Origin: JADMIH01 sp035274425
Lineage (GTDB): Bacteria; Chloroflexota; Chloroflexia; QHBQ01; JADMIH01
DNA length: 64,000 bases
Direction: 5' to 3'
Assembly (NCBI GenBank): GCA_035274425.1
Contig: DATEOC010000034.1
Coordinates: 31,093-95,092 of the forward strand
Shown here: piece after piece, positions 9,120-18,002 of the stretch
How positions within the stretch are numbered: the stretch's first letter is position 1
Layout of the letters: the number at the start of each line of letters is the position of its first letter
Program-made: the position numbers and the translations under genes
The notes under the pieces: generated by a model
The model's database searches: none
What the model saw: only the letters and a program-made list of their open reading frames with translations
Told to the model about the DNA's origin: nothing

Positions 9120-10276
9120 GGCGAGGTCTATTTTACACAATCGTTGTTCTCCTACTCTTAGTAGGGATCATAGGCGCGCTCATATTTCTGAGCAAGCGAG
9201 CGGAGCAGCCTCCTCTCGCAGGTCCCGGCGACCTTGCTGCGGTAGTTGCCAAGCCGAAGCCGGTGGTCGACTACTTCGAGGGATGCCCACCATCTGGCGA
9301 CGGCGGCGACCCGCTGCTCAACACCCTCAAGAACCGAATTGACGAAGGCGTTTGGGCCTCGACCACTATATCCGCGCTCCTGGCGCTGACCTGGCCGGAG
9401 GCGATAGAGAACCAACCCCGTAGCAAATGGGCCTCCGTTGACAAAGAGGCGGTAGCTCTCTACGAAGGCTCGCCCGTGCAGGTAGAGGGGTACCTTCTTG
9501 AAGCCAAGAAGATGAGCCCGGAGTCGTGCAACTGCCACTCGGTGAAGTACGTCGACTACCATATCTGGATGACCGACGACCCCAACAAGAGCCGCGCTCA
9601 GTCTGTCGTGATAGAGGTCGCGCCGAGGGTGCTGGTCCACCACCCCGAATGGACCACACGCCGCCTAGGGGAAATAGCACGCAACAAGGAAAAGGTACGC
9701 ATCAGTGGCTGGCTCCTCATGGACCCTGAGCACCCCGACCAGATTGGGAAGACGCGAGGCACCATCTGGGAGATACACCCCGTCATGCAGATAGAGACCC
9801 ACTCGCTCACAGGCTGGAAGCCCCTCGATGATGGCAGCACAGGCGTATCATCTGCCCCCGCTGTAGCCCAGACCGTCCCACCCGTAACGCCTGTAGAGAC
9901 AGCTACCCAGCCGCCTGTGGGGAACGAAGAGGTGCAAGATAACAAGAGCGTGCAAATCGGTACTATCTTCTTCGATGGAAAGAAGAGCAGAGAGCCAGAT
10001 GAATTCGTAGAGATCATCAACAATGGCAACCAGCCGGTAGACATAACCGACTGGGAGTTGCAAGACACCACCGGCAACACCGAGTACAAGTGGGAGAGCT
10101 ATATATTGCAGCCTGGCGCGACAATCCGCGTCTACACGAACGAGAAGCACGACGACAGCGGCGGGTTCTCCTTCGGGTCAGGTAGCCCGATATGGAACAA
10201 CAGCGGCGATATCGCCGAGCTATACGACTCCGACAAACAACTCGTGTCGAGGTACGCTTATGGCAACAAGAAGTAA
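9116..10276 (+). CDS. Membrane-anchored protein with C-terminal lamin-tail domain
   Basis: 386 residues. A single N-terminal TM segment (about residues 5-25) anchors an extracytoplasmic protein. Residues about 50-235 form an unrecognised domain containing CNCH and the phrase HIWMTDDPNKS. A Pro/Thr/Val linker follows. The last 105 residues match the lamin-tail (LTD) fold: DEFVEIINNGNQPVDITDWEL, then LQPGATIRVYTN. LTDs occur in bacterial surface proteins and extracellular nucleases. Translation is coupled to the PIN toxin by an ATGA overlap, an odd pairing of a cytoplasmic toxin with a surface protein. Function unknown. Confidence 0.75.
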   Translation: MRRGLFYTIVVLLLLVGIIGALIFLSKRAEQPPLAGPGDLAAVVAKPKPVVDYFEGCPPSGDGGDPLLNTLKNRIDEGVWASTTISALLALTWPEAIENQPRSKWASVDKEAVALYEGSPVQVEGYLLEAKKMSPESCNCHSVKYVDYHIWMTDDPNKSRAQSVVIEVAPRVLVHHPEWTTRRLGEIARNKEKVRISGWLLMDPEHPDQIGKTRGTIWEIHPVMQIETHSLTGWKPLDDGSTGVSSAPAVAQTVPPVTPVETATQPPVGNEEVQDNKSVQIGTIFFDGKKSREPDEFVEIINNGNQPVDITDWELQDTTGNTEYKWESYILQPGATIRVYTNEKHDDSGGFSFGSGSPIWNNSGDIAELYDSDKQLVSRYAYGNKK

Positions 10277-10652
10277 AGCGCCGAAGAGCCAGAAAGCAGA
10301 AGGCAGCGAGCAGAAAGCAGAAGGCAGTGGGCAGAAGGCAGTGGGTGGCGAGCAACAGACAAGCGATAAGCTCGACGTACCCATGGAGGACAATCCAGCT
10401 CCTGGTGAAAAGAGCGCGCCCACAATCCACAAGGGTGTTTATCTATCAGTTCTCGTTTACGTGGAGGGCGACCAGCCCGCGCCCGACGATTTCACGTCCA
10501 CCGCCACTTCCGCCCTGAAGGAAGCGCTGGGCGAGACGTTCAAATCTAACCCCGGCGGGCTCAGCATGACCGTAAAAAAGGTCGAAGTGCAGAACGATGT
10601 GGAACAGGAAGAAGATGATAGCGGAGATAAAGAAGAGAAGTTCCAGTTCTAG
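10260..10652 (+). CDS. Small acidic protein with heptamer-encoded N terminus, unknown function
   Basis: Up to 130 residues from ATG 10260, which overlaps the preceding gene by 17 bases and has a GAGG eight bases upstream. Codons for residues about 9-34 are made of GCAGAAG-type heptamers and give a KAEGSEQKAEG repeat. An alternative start is ATG 10383, which would leave the repeat in the spacer. The remaining part (VYLSVLVYVEGDQ, then TSALKEALGE) looks like a small folded alpha/beta domain with a very acidic tail. Not recognised. Confidence 0.5.
   Translation: MATRSKAPKSQKAEGSEQKAEGSGQKAVGGEQQTSDKLDVPMEDNPAPGEKSAPTIHKGVYLSVLVYVEGDQPAPDDFTSTATSALKEALGETFKSNPGGLSMTVKKVEVQNDVEQEEDDSGDKEEKFQF
10286..10360. 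repeat. Heptamer array, GCAGAAG family
   Basis: Direct tandem 7-mers GCAGAAG/GCAGAAA/GCAGTGG with no complementary second arm. Lies inside or just before the small gene at 10260. Confidence 0.85.
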
Positions 10653-10757
10653 ATTACAATGACTCCGCGCCTCTGCGGTGAATAATCCGCATTCCCAGCC
10701 ACTGGTACTACTACTTCACCCCACTAAATTCTCATTCCCCAGGCACAAAGTAGATGC

Positions 10758-10772
10758 TACAATCGTGGCATG
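10758..10772 (+). promoter_or_regulatory. -10 box of a probable leaderless transcript (GT-C-like gene)
   Basis: TACAAT at 10758-10763, then six bases, then ATG at 10770, the same geometry as at 7158-7172. No SD precedes the ATG. Confidence 0.5.
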
Positions 10773-12392
10773 AGTGTTATGACCTCCACCTCCGCCGCGC
10801 CTGCCCAGGCAGAGGCTATGCCTGCCGTTGAGGAACAAGTGAGCACGCGTGGACTGCGCCTGCGTCATCTGTGGGCGATTGTCCCCATTGCCGTCGCATG
10901 GTTCGCCGCGAGCATAGATTATATTGAGCCGTTCGACTTCTGGTGGAACGTCAAGAGCGGCGAGATTATGACGCAGACGGGAGCGTTCCTCGGCACCGAC
11001 GTGTTGGTATGGTCCCCCATCCGCGAGCCATACTCCAACCCACAGTGGGGTTCGCAGCTCCTCTTCTACTGGGTCTACGCTCTTTCTCCTTATATACTCC
11101 TCACCCTGCGCGCCCTGATAATCACCGGCACGGTAGGGCTACTCCTTTGGCTGTGTAAGTGGCGCGGTTCTTGGTCTACGACCAATTCAGGCTCGATGCG
11201 GGCGGCGTCAGTCGCCACGCTGGTGGCATACCTGACCGCATGGACCAATTACGGGATGAGGCCCCAGCTGTTCGCCTTCTTGCCATTTGTGGCCTTCCTC
11301 TTCCTCCTTGAGCGCAAGGACGCACACCCCAGGTGGTTACCTCTCCTCGTGCCCATCATGCTCTTCTGGGTAAACATGCATGGGTCATTCTTCCTGGGTA
11401 TCGCCCTCATGGGCATCTACGCTTTCGGCACGTTGATAGAGAAAGTGACCAGCCAGGAAGGGCGCAAGTGGCTCCTATCTAGGGCGGCGATGTGGCAGGC
11501 GGGATGGATGGTCGCAGCGGTGCTGGCGACCCTGGCAAATCCCTACTTCACCAGCATATACCGATACTTCTTCATCGCCACGAACGACCCCATAGCTCGC
11601 TCCCTCAACATGGAGTGGCAGGCCCCCACCCTCTACGACGGCACGGGGCAGATATTCTTCGCGCAACTCCTCATCCTGGCCGCCTCATTCTATTTCAGCA
11701 AACGCCGCCTGCGCCCCACTGAAGTCCTCCTCCTCCTAGCCTTCGGCTACCTATCCCTTATCTCCCTCCGCAACGTCATGTGGTGGGGCTGGGTCACCGC
11801 ACCGATACTGGCAGCTAATTTGACAGCAATCAGGAGGCGGGCGAAGGACGACGGACGACGGACGACGGACGACAGACAGCAAGAGGCGGAAGGCAGCACC
11901 GAAACTCAATCAATCCGCACTACCAAACGGGAGCTTCCCTCGCTGAACTGGGCAATCGCTACTGTACTTCTCGGAGGGGCGCTACTATTCACTCCACTGT
12001 GGAGGGAAGCGAACCCACTAGTGCCTGGCCCTGCGAGGGTCGCGCTGGCGGCTAGCACCCCCTCGAAGCTGGCTTCATTTCTCAAGAGCGGGAACGTACC
12101 CGCGCCCGTTTTCAACTACATGGAATGGGGAGGGTACCTTGAATGGGAGCTTTATCCGACCTACCAGATGTTCATAGATGGGCGGTTCGAGGCGCGCAAG
12201 GTGGAAGTGTGGAAAGACTACCTCTCTATATCGAGGGGGAGAGCCGACTGGCAGGACAGACTGGACCACTACGGCGTCCGCACCCTCGTCCTGAATAAAG
12301 AGTTCCACTCCGACCTTATGCCCTTCGTCGCCAGATCCACCCTATGGAAGAAGGTGTACGAGGATAAAGCCGCGCTGATATATACGCGGTAG
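10770..12392 (+). CDS. Polytopic membrane protein, GT-C glycosyltransferase-like
   Basis: 540 residues with a cytoplasmic N terminus of about 32 residues and roughly ten TM helices. An extracytoplasmic loop carries EPFDFWWNVKSGEIM, resembling the acidic first-loop motif of GT-C-like bacterial membrane proteins, and later EPYSNPQWGSQLLFYWVY. The C-terminal soluble part (FNYMEWGGYLEW, FIDGRFE) is typical of the same group. Around residues 359-373 a block of GGACGAC heptamers encodes DDGRRTTDD in a hydrophilic loop between TM helices. Substrate unknown; the GT-C relation is an inference from the loop motif and topology. Confidence 0.65.
   Translation: MSVMTSTSAAPAQAEAMPAVEEQVSTRGLRLRHLWAIVPIAVAWFAASIDYIEPFDFWWNVKSGEIMTQTGAFLGTDVLVWSPIREPYSNPQWGSQLLFYWVYALSPYILLTLRALIITGTVGLLLWLCKWRGSWSTTNSGSMRAASVATLVAYLTAWTNYGMRPQLFAFLPFVAFLFLLERKDAHPRWLPLLVPIMLFWVNMHGSFFLGIALMGIYAFGTLIEKVTSQEGRKWLLSRAAMWQAGWMVAAVLATLANPYFTSIYRYFFIATNDPIARSLNMEWQAPTLYDGTGQIFFAQLLILAASFYFSKRRLRPTEVLLLLAFGYLSLISLRNVMWWGWVTAPILAANLTAIRRRAKDDGRRTTDDRQQEAEGSTETQSIRTTKRELPSLNWAIATVLLGGALLFTPLWREANPLVPGPARVALAASTPSKLASFLKSGNVPAPVFNYMEWGGYLEWELYPTYQMFIDGRFEARKVEVWKDYLSISRGRADWQDRLDHYGVRTLVLNKEFHSDLMPFVARSTLWKKVYEDKAALIYTR
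11846..11880. repeat. Heptamer array inside a coding region, GGACGAC family
   Basis: Five tandem 7-mers GGACGAC/GACAGAC in frame within the GT-C-like gene, in a loop between TM helices. There is no complementary arm nearby. Confidence 0.85.
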
Positions 12393-12422
12393 CCGGTACA
12401 GCCTTAGCGAATCTGCCTGAGT

Positions 12423-13022
12423 TTACTGAGTGAACGATACCCACAATGCCCACACAACCATCGCTACCGCAATCAAAGTCGCTATCCCGACCATGATCCA
12501 TTTGGTGACAGTAAAGAAACTACCTGCTCGCGCCCAACGGCCCCAATCTGCACCTGAGTCCAGGTCTGTCGTCAGCATCTTAGCTACAGAGTAATTCTCC
12601 AGCAAATCGAGCATCGGGGCGAGCAGTCCAGGTATACCAAGCAACAACCAGAACCACCCGTTCTCGCCTCCTATCGCAGCAGTCTGAAGAGTGATTATGA
12701 TAAAGAGCAATCCATATGCGAAGGGGAGGAATAGGTCCCATCGCATAATGCTTTGCTCCAGGTATACCTTCTTTCCTTCCTCGCCATACCCTCTTACTCT
12801 ATTGCGAGCCTCCTCTACCGAGTAGCCGTTGAAGTCAAAATCAAAGCTCTTTGGCTCTACTCCGGTTTGCGCTTTAACTGCTTCAACAAACTCCTTTCCC
12901 ACAATGCGTAGGCGCACAAATACAAAGGCTACCAGCGCCAACATCACCGCGATGGCAACCCATCCTCCGATGAACGTCCAACCGTCTTGCCCCGCAAGTT
13001 GTATTCGTTCTAGCGCAATCAT
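12423..13022 (-). CDS. Four-TM membrane protein, unknown function
   Basis: 199 residues. TM helices at about 17-38, 100-118, 122-140 and 173-195, with a soluble segment after TM1 that has SVEEARNRVRGYG. The pattern of a Phe/Trp-rich TM pair, LDLLENYSV, and FTVTKWIMV resembles the N-terminal membrane domain of the protein encoded just upstream at 13146-15938 (EENARS, LDIVET, FSVAKWALI). This suggests a common module. The two genes are 123 bp apart on the same strand. Not recognised beyond this. Confidence 0.65.
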   Translation of the reverse strand: MIALERIQLAGQDGWTFIGGWVAIAVMLALVAFVFVRLRIVGKEFVEAVKAQTGVEPKSFDFDFNGYSVEEARNRVRGYGEEGKKVYLEQSIMRWDLFLPFAYGLLFIIITLQTAAIGGENGWFWLLLGIPGLLAPMLDLLENYSVAKMLTTDLDSGADWGRWARAGSFFTVTKWIMVGIATLIAVAMVVWALWVSFTQ

Positions 13023-13145
13023 ACTTGTGGCCCCTCTATGTTCCTCTCATTCTGAGTCCCTGCTGCGCGGCCAGTAGAGCCTCTACCTTCTTGAACCATT
13101 CTTAGATCTTTCCACCTTTAGTCTGTGTACTCTCGGACGCTTATG

Positions 13146-15938
13146 CTACTCGGCGTTCGGCCGCCTCACCCGGTAAGTGACCACCCTTCCAGAGGAAGTT
13201 GAGCTTTTCCGAGATTTCAGAAGTTTCTGAAGTAGCTCGACAAACCTCTCTCGCGGATCGAGGGCGATCTCGACTTCCAAATGGTACCATGCCCACCCCG
13301 CGTAAATCGAATTCACGATTGCAACCAGGAACACAACAGCCAACGCGACTACCCTCACCCAGAGCCAGGCTCCGCCCGTCCCTGAATAGAAAAGATCGAG
13401 GAGTGCCCACACAAAAATCCCCCAGGGCACGACTGCAGTAATGGAGAGGAATATGTTGGCAGGAAGACGCCATTCCGCTGCACGATCCTTCTCGCCACCG
13501 AAAAGCTCCCGGCTGAACATCGCCTCCTTTTCCATTCTGCTCCACCAACTCCACGTCTGGAATAGGAGCAACTGGTTTATTTGCGCAATCACCAACCCCG
13601 TCGCCAACATGCCGAACCCCGCAGCCCAGAACTGCTTTTGAATGTCAACTGACGTGTCAACGCTAACCATCTTACCGCTCAAGCTCCACACGAGATTTAC
13701 GAGAAGCGATCTGATACTTTCTCCAACCGTGAGCAACAACGGCCACGAAAGCACCCAGATTACCGGCACACAAAAGAGCAATGCCAGGCCCCACCCAAAG
13801 TAGCGATGCACCTTATTGTATCGGCGTGACCAGGCTATCTCCAGGTTCCTCTTGCTATCCCTGCTATCGTCCGGTGCCAGGTCACGCTTGAACGCTTGCG
13901 CAAACAATAGACGCGCCACATCACCGATATATTCTTCATCATTATTCCAGAACCAATCGTGATCCTTTAGGATGGAGTGCAGGTTATTTACTCGAACGGT
14001 GATAGGCACCAGCCTGTTCGTCCCACTCACCCGCGCCTTCAGGTCTTCATCCGGCACGATATCCAGTGGTGCAGCATAATCTATCCAGTTGACGTTGTGA
14101 GGCATAACTGGGTGGAATTGCTCACCCTTCTGCTCTACATACCTATGCCCCAATCTCCACATTACCAACTGCAACACCACTCCAAGTTCTGCCGACCCAA
14201 TGATTATGGGTTCCCAGGCCGTACCGGCTATATTCTCTTGCATGAGTCCTATCAACGCAACCACAACCGGCACCAAAGAGAGTAAACGCCCAATCGTCAG
14301 CCAGAATAGTGCATCCCGTTCCTGCCACAGCTTCCTCAGCTTGTCAATCTTGCTTATTGCAGTACCATAAGACACAAATAAGATGCATTTGTCGAGGCTC
14401 GTCTCCCTCGTAGGCCAGGCTTGCGTCAATGCCTGATACGATATCTCTGTGCCACCGGAGTGGGCAATCACAGCGATTTCCTCACATTTGCCCTGAAGCT
14501 CCCCTTTCCCAGCCAACCATTCTATATCTCTACGAATCTGACTGATCATTGCCTCCAGCTGCACCTCGTTGGCGGCTGCAAGATAAGCGTCGCCGAATCC
14601 ATTTGCTAGCGACGTCTGAATCTTCACTACTAAACCCTGCAAAGGCGGAATAAATCCGAGAACGGACACTAGTAGGAGCACAACCTGAGCCAGTAGGCCG
14701 GAGACAAACAACAGGGGATAGCCCAGTATAGTTACGAGCCCAACAATGACGGCAGCGAGTGGACCCGCAACTGTTACCTTCAGCCACCGGGGTATAGTTT
14801 CACGCATTCTTGATACGCGTTTCCTGATAAGGTCAGGAAGCTCCTTCAAAAGAATACGCGTACCTGTTTGTTCAATCAGTACCGGAGCTACACCTAAGCC
14901 CCATCTTACAATCTGACCATATGTGGGAGCTGCGAACTCCTGTGCCCAGTGTGACTCTGCCAGAATCCAGTGTGGGTCTTCGGGCGATATCTTACCCTTC
15001 TTGGTTTGGAAGTACATTCGCGTGTAAGGGGGTGCATCTCCTTCGCCAGGTATCGGCCGTACCATACGTGCATCGGAGAGATAAGCACAATGATAAGGCA
15101 AGCCAGTTAGAGATTTGCCTTCGGTCCCAGCATCAGCTGTACTAACATCGCTCCCGCAATCGAATGCTCGAGGTTTCCCTGTGAGCCACGACCTGAACCA
15201 CTTGAACAGTGGGTCGCCTGCCCATGGGACTGTTTCTCCCCTCTTCTGATCTCCGATGCCGTGAACCAGCAGGACGCCGAGGCGCGGAGGCAACCCCTCA
15301 ACCCCAGCCTTTTTCTGGTGAATTTCAAGATCCTCCAGCTTTGAGGTATCTGGCGGCTCAGTCTGCACGTTGCGCCGACGTTTGAGCACAAGATAAAACC
15401 AGGACAGAAGAATATAGAGCAAGCTCAACGCTATCAGTGCCCACTTTGCAACCGAAAATCCTGATACAACTGCAGGCAGCGGGTGCGTCAGTGGGGTCCT
15501 TGAGCTTAGCATGGAGCTAATGAGAATTGTCTCTACAATGTCAAGAATAGCTACAAGTAATTGAGCCCAAAGAAGCCATATCCCAAAATTGGCAAGTCTT
15601 GAAGCACGATCAAAATAGATACGACACGCGATGTAACACCATAGCGCTAGACAGATAGTATATAAGGGGATAAAGGGCAAGAAATCTAGCAAGACGCCGA
15701 ATTTAGCCTGTTCAATCCCTCCTGTGACTTTATGCCAAGAAGCAATTATGGATCGAGCGTTCTCTTCTGTAAACGCAAGTTCCAAATTGATCATACCCAG
15801 AGGCGCGGAAGAGGTCCTAAGCAATCCCCTGGGGTCAAACAGAAATCCAAGGATGACAGTCCCAACGAGGGTAACGATTACCGCACCCCATAACAGCCAT
15901 TTACCCTTTGTGTCCTTAGGAAATCCGCATGAGCGCAT
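13146..15938 (-). CDS. Membrane protein with alpha/beta-hydrolase domain
   Basis: 930 residues. The N-terminal 190 residues form a four-TM module like that of the gene at 12423-13022. A hydrolase domain begins with VLLVHGIGD (HGIG at 226-229), the oxyanion-hole type motif of lipase-like alpha/beta hydrolases. The nucleophile elbow is IAHSGG, Ser494, an A-H-S-G-G variant of GHSxG. Further TM pairs occur at about 390-435 and 545-585, and several near the C terminus (about 755-885). A peripheral or membrane-embedded lipase/esterase is likely; the substrate is unknown. SD GAGG precedes ATG 15938. Confidence 0.7.
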   Translation of the reverse strand: MRSCGFPKDTKGKWLLWGAVIVTLVGTVILGFLFDPRGLLRTSSAPLGMINLELAFTEENARSIIASWHKVTGGIEQAKFGVLLDFLPFIPLYTICLALWCYIACRIYFDRASRLANFGIWLLWAQLLVAILDIVETILISSMLSSRTPLTHPLPAVVSGFSVAKWALIALSLLYILLSWFYLVLKRRRNVQTEPPDTSKLEDLEIHQKKAGVEGLPPRLGVLLVHGIGDQKRGETVPWAGDPLFKWFRSWLTGKPRAFDCGSDVSTADAGTEGKSLTGLPYHCAYLSDARMVRPIPGEGDAPPYTRMYFQTKKGKISPEDPHWILAESHWAQEFAAPTYGQIVRWGLGVAPVLIEQTGTRILLKELPDLIRKRVSRMRETIPRWLKVTVAGPLAAVIVGLVTILGYPLLFVSGLLAQVVLLLVSVLGFIPPLQGLVVKIQTSLANGFGDAYLAAANEVQLEAMISQIRRDIEWLAGKGELQGKCEEIAVIAHSGGTEISYQALTQAWPTRETSLDKCILFVSYGTAISKIDKLRKLWQERDALFWLTIGRLLSLVPVVVALIGLMQENIAGTAWEPIIIGSAELGVVLQLVMWRLGHRYVEQKGEQFHPVMPHNVNWIDYAAPLDIVPDEDLKARVSGTNRLVPITVRVNNLHSILKDHDWFWNNDEEYIGDVARLLFAQAFKRDLAPDDSRDSKRNLEIAWSRRYNKVHRYFGWGLALLFCVPVIWVLSWPLLLTVGESIRSLLVNLVWSLSGKMVSVDTSVDIQKQFWAAGFGMLATGLVIAQINQLLLFQTWSWWSRMEKEAMFSRELFGGEKDRAAEWRLPANIFLSITAVVPWGIFVWALLDLFYSGTGGAWLWVRVVALAVVFLVAIVNSIYAGWAWYHLEVEIALDPRERFVELLQKLLKSRKSSTSSGRVVTYRVRRPNAE

Positions 15939-16317
15939 ATATACCTCGCTTCCACCACCGTATTGACAGCGATATATCTTACCCCTCTTTAGCAGATGCC
16001 AGGAGATACTGCTCGAGATAAGAAGGGCAGAGAACCTATGGACGGCGCCAAGTAGGCACGACTAAGAGCCTATAATATTGGTATCTATTATAGAGTATGT
16101 GTCAAGTGGCATCTTGCAGAGGCTTGCGGTAGTCAGAACCTGTAACTTGCTCATACGCCTGGTGGGCCATCAGGGCCTAATACTTCAGTAGGACCAATAC
16201 GCCCCCTTAAAAGGTACAAATGGCATATTCCATCCACCCCTTGCCCGTGTTACTCTTGTTACGCACGGGGATAGCGCCCATGCCTAGAACTTAGGACACA
16301 GGACAGGAGACGATAGC
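15939..16317. other. 379-bp divergent intergenic region
   Basis: Separates the hydrolase gene (minus) from the histidine kinase (plus). I see no gene. It holds a perfect inverted repeat at 16070-16093 and an SD (CAGGAGA) for the kinase. Confidence 0.7.
16070..16093. promoter_or_regulatory. Perfect inverted repeat with back-to-back TATAAT boxes
   Basis: CTATAATA and TATTATAG are separated by eight bases. Each arm contains TATAAT, one on each strand. No good -35 lies 17 bp from either box, so it may be an operator or a pair of weak divergent -10 elements. Confidence 0.45.
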
Positions 16318-17487
16318 ATGGTCATGTCGCACCAACAGGCATCCGAAGTGATGCCCCACAATAGCCAGCAGCGCACCAATACGGACGAATTCGGCAACAA
16401 AGTAAACCAGCTCATGGGCGAGTTGCGGGTCGAGTCTGACACTCTTCAGCGCGAAAGCACGGAAATAGAGATGCTGCTGCGCCAGACCACTATGGAGGTC
16501 GAGAAGCTTGCCCAGCGCGAGCATGGGGCCACCAACCGCGTGCGCGATATGGAGTTGAACCTCGACAACTACAGCCGCACCGACATGAAGACCATCTACA
16601 ACTCGGCTCACGAGATCCAGATGCGTCTCTTCATGATGCGCGCCCAGGTCGAGCAGCTAGAGGTCAAGCGCAACAGCATGAAGACCCTCCAGCAGCGCCT
16701 CCAGCGCGTCACAGCTGTGTTGATGAGCGCCCCCGAAGGGTACAATCCCGGTAGCAATTACCAGACCTCCAGGCAGATGTTATCGACTCCTCTGCAGACG
16801 CTACCCGAGGCCGACGACAGCTTCGCCGATAGCAAGCAGATGCTCACGCAGATCATACAGACCCAGGAGAGTGAGCGCCTGCGCGTCTCCCGCCAGATAC
16901 ACGATGGCCCCGCCCAGACTATGACCAACCTCGTGCTGCGCGCCGAAATCTGCGAGCGGTTACTCGATTTTGATCTTGTACGCGCCAAGGCTGAGCTGTC
17001 AGGCCTCAAGAGCGTGGTCACTGCCACTCTCCAGGAGACGAGACGCTTTATATTCGATTTGCGCCCGATGATCCTGGACGACCTGGGGTTGGAGCCGACG
17101 CTACGTCGCTACGTGCAGCAGTTCGTTGACAAGCACAAGATGGAAGTGGGTGTCGTAATCAACGGCATGAACGGCAGGCTGCCGGGCGAGATCGAGGTCG
17201 CTATCTTCCGCATCGTGCAGGAGGCCCTTGAAAATGTGGCCCAGCACGCCCACGCGAAGCACGCCCAAGTAACACTCGACATCAACGGCGAGACAGTGGT
17301 GGTAACGGTAGAGGATGACGGCGCAGGCTTCGCTATAGACGAGACGAAGCTGAACGACCCCAAGTTCAAGGGACTTTCGACCATGCGCCAGCGTGTAGAT
17401 ATGTTCGGTGGCCGCCTCCAGTTCGACAGCACTCCAGGCCGAGGCACGCGCCTCGTAACTACACTCCCTACCGAGTGGACAGCGTGA
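16318..17487 (+). CDS. DegS-like cytoplasmic sensor histidine kinase
   Basis: 389 residues with no TM segment. An N-terminal coiled-coil sensor (about 20-135) is followed by a HisKA_3 dimerisation domain with the phospho-acceptor in RQIHDGPAQ (His195). The DLRPMILDDLGL motif is present, and the HATPase_c domain has an N-box around Asn306 and G-box EDDGAGF. This is the NarL/FixJ-partner kinase type, like DegS. No response regulator is adjacent, so the partner must be elsewhere. SD CAGGAGA precedes ATG 16318; ATG 16324 is a possible alternative. A TTCGGAT heptamer hairpin starts three bases after the stop. Confidence 0.9.
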   Translation: MVMSHQQASEVMPHNSQQRTNTDEFGNKVNQLMGELRVESDTLQRESTEIEMLLRQTTMEVEKLAQREHGATNRVRDMELNLDNYSRTDMKTIYNSAHEIQMRLFMMRAQVEQLEVKRNSMKTLQQRLQRVTAVLMSAPEGYNPGSNYQTSRQMLSTPLQTLPEADDSFADSKQMLTQIIQTQESERLRVSRQIHDGPAQTMTNLVLRAEICERLLDFDLVRAKAELSGLKSVVTATLQETRRFIFDLRPMILDDLGLEPTLRRYVQQFVDKHKMEVGVVINGMNGRLPGEIEVAIFRIVQEALENVAQHAHAKHAQVTLDINGETVVVTVEDDGAGFAIDETKLNDPKFKGLSTMRQRVDMFGGRLQFDSTPGRGTRLVTTLPTEWTA

Positions 17488-17490
17488 CGA

Positions 17491-17555
17491 ATTTCGGATT
17501 TCGGATTTCGGATTTCGGATTTGGAGTTATCAATCCGAAATCCGAAATCCGAAAT
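17491..17555. repeat. Heptamer hairpin, TTCGGAT family
   Basis: Left arm of four TTCGGAT units and right arm ATCCGAA units, separated by a short loop around GGAGTTATC. Directly follows the histidine kinase stop. Confidence 0.9.
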
Positions 17556-17607
17556 GAGATAATACCCAGTGGTACTAATGTGCCATGAAAAATAAGCCTC
17601 GCGGGTC

Positions 17608-17637
17608 TTGAAATAGAAGAATGGCGAGGGATATAGT
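17608..17637 (+). promoter_or_regulatory. Sigma-70-type promoter for the pilin gene
   Basis: TTGAAA at 17608-17613, an 18-bp spacer, TATAGT at 17632-17637. The expected start falls at the beginning of a 9-bp perfect hairpin (17641-17663, loop GGACT), which would form the 5' end of the mRNA. Confidence 0.55.
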
Positions 17638-17640
17638 GGT

Positions 17641-17663
17641 ACATGGGAGGGACTCTCCCATGT
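17641..17663 (+). promoter_or_regulatory. 5'-terminal hairpin in the pilin leader
   Basis: ACATGGGAG and CTCCCATGT form a perfect 9-bp stem with a five-base loop, at the predicted 5' end of the pilin transcript. Likely an mRNA stabiliser; not a terminator, as no U-tract follows. Confidence 0.5.
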
Positions 17664-17706
17664 TGAACAATTCAATGAGGGGCTTTATGCCTGAAAGGGG
17701 GCAAGA

Positions 17707-17895
17707 GTGAATGCAGCCAGGCCGCGAGAAAGATGGTATAGGCGGCGATGGCGTGTAGACGGTCAAGGATTGGTGGAGTACGCACTCATCCTGGTGATGA
17801 TCGCAATAGTGATCATCCTCATACTCACGTTTATCGGGCAGGTAGTAGCCACCAACATGTACTCGAAGATCAATAGCGGCTTTCCAGGCGGATGA
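17707..17895 (+). CDS. Flp/Fap-type pilin subunit
   Basis: 62 residues from GTG 17707 with GGGGG upstream. A short basic leader precedes GQGLVEYALILVMIAIVIIL, the conserved hydrophobic helix of Flp type IVb pilins with Glu at position +5 relative to the Gly cleavage site. A prepilin peptidase would cut after the Gly. No tad assembly genes are adjacent, so export depends on genes elsewhere. A terminator-like hairpin follows at 18003-18040. Confidence 0.85.
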   Translation: MNAARPRERWYRRRWRVDGQGLVEYALILVMIAIVIILILTFIGQVVATNMYSKINSGFPGG

Positions 17896-18002
17896 GAAAT
17901 CACACCTCAACGAGCAGCTCTCGATCTTGCATGGCATCGCACAAAGGGCACACATCGCAGGCATAATCAGGTATCATCAATATATCCTTTTTACGGTATC
18001 TC

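Noticed and set aside
17491..17555. Heptamer hairpin as ordinary rho-independent terminator
   Set aside because: No U-tract follows, and similar hairpins lie inside operons where transcription must continue, although attenuation cannot be excluded.
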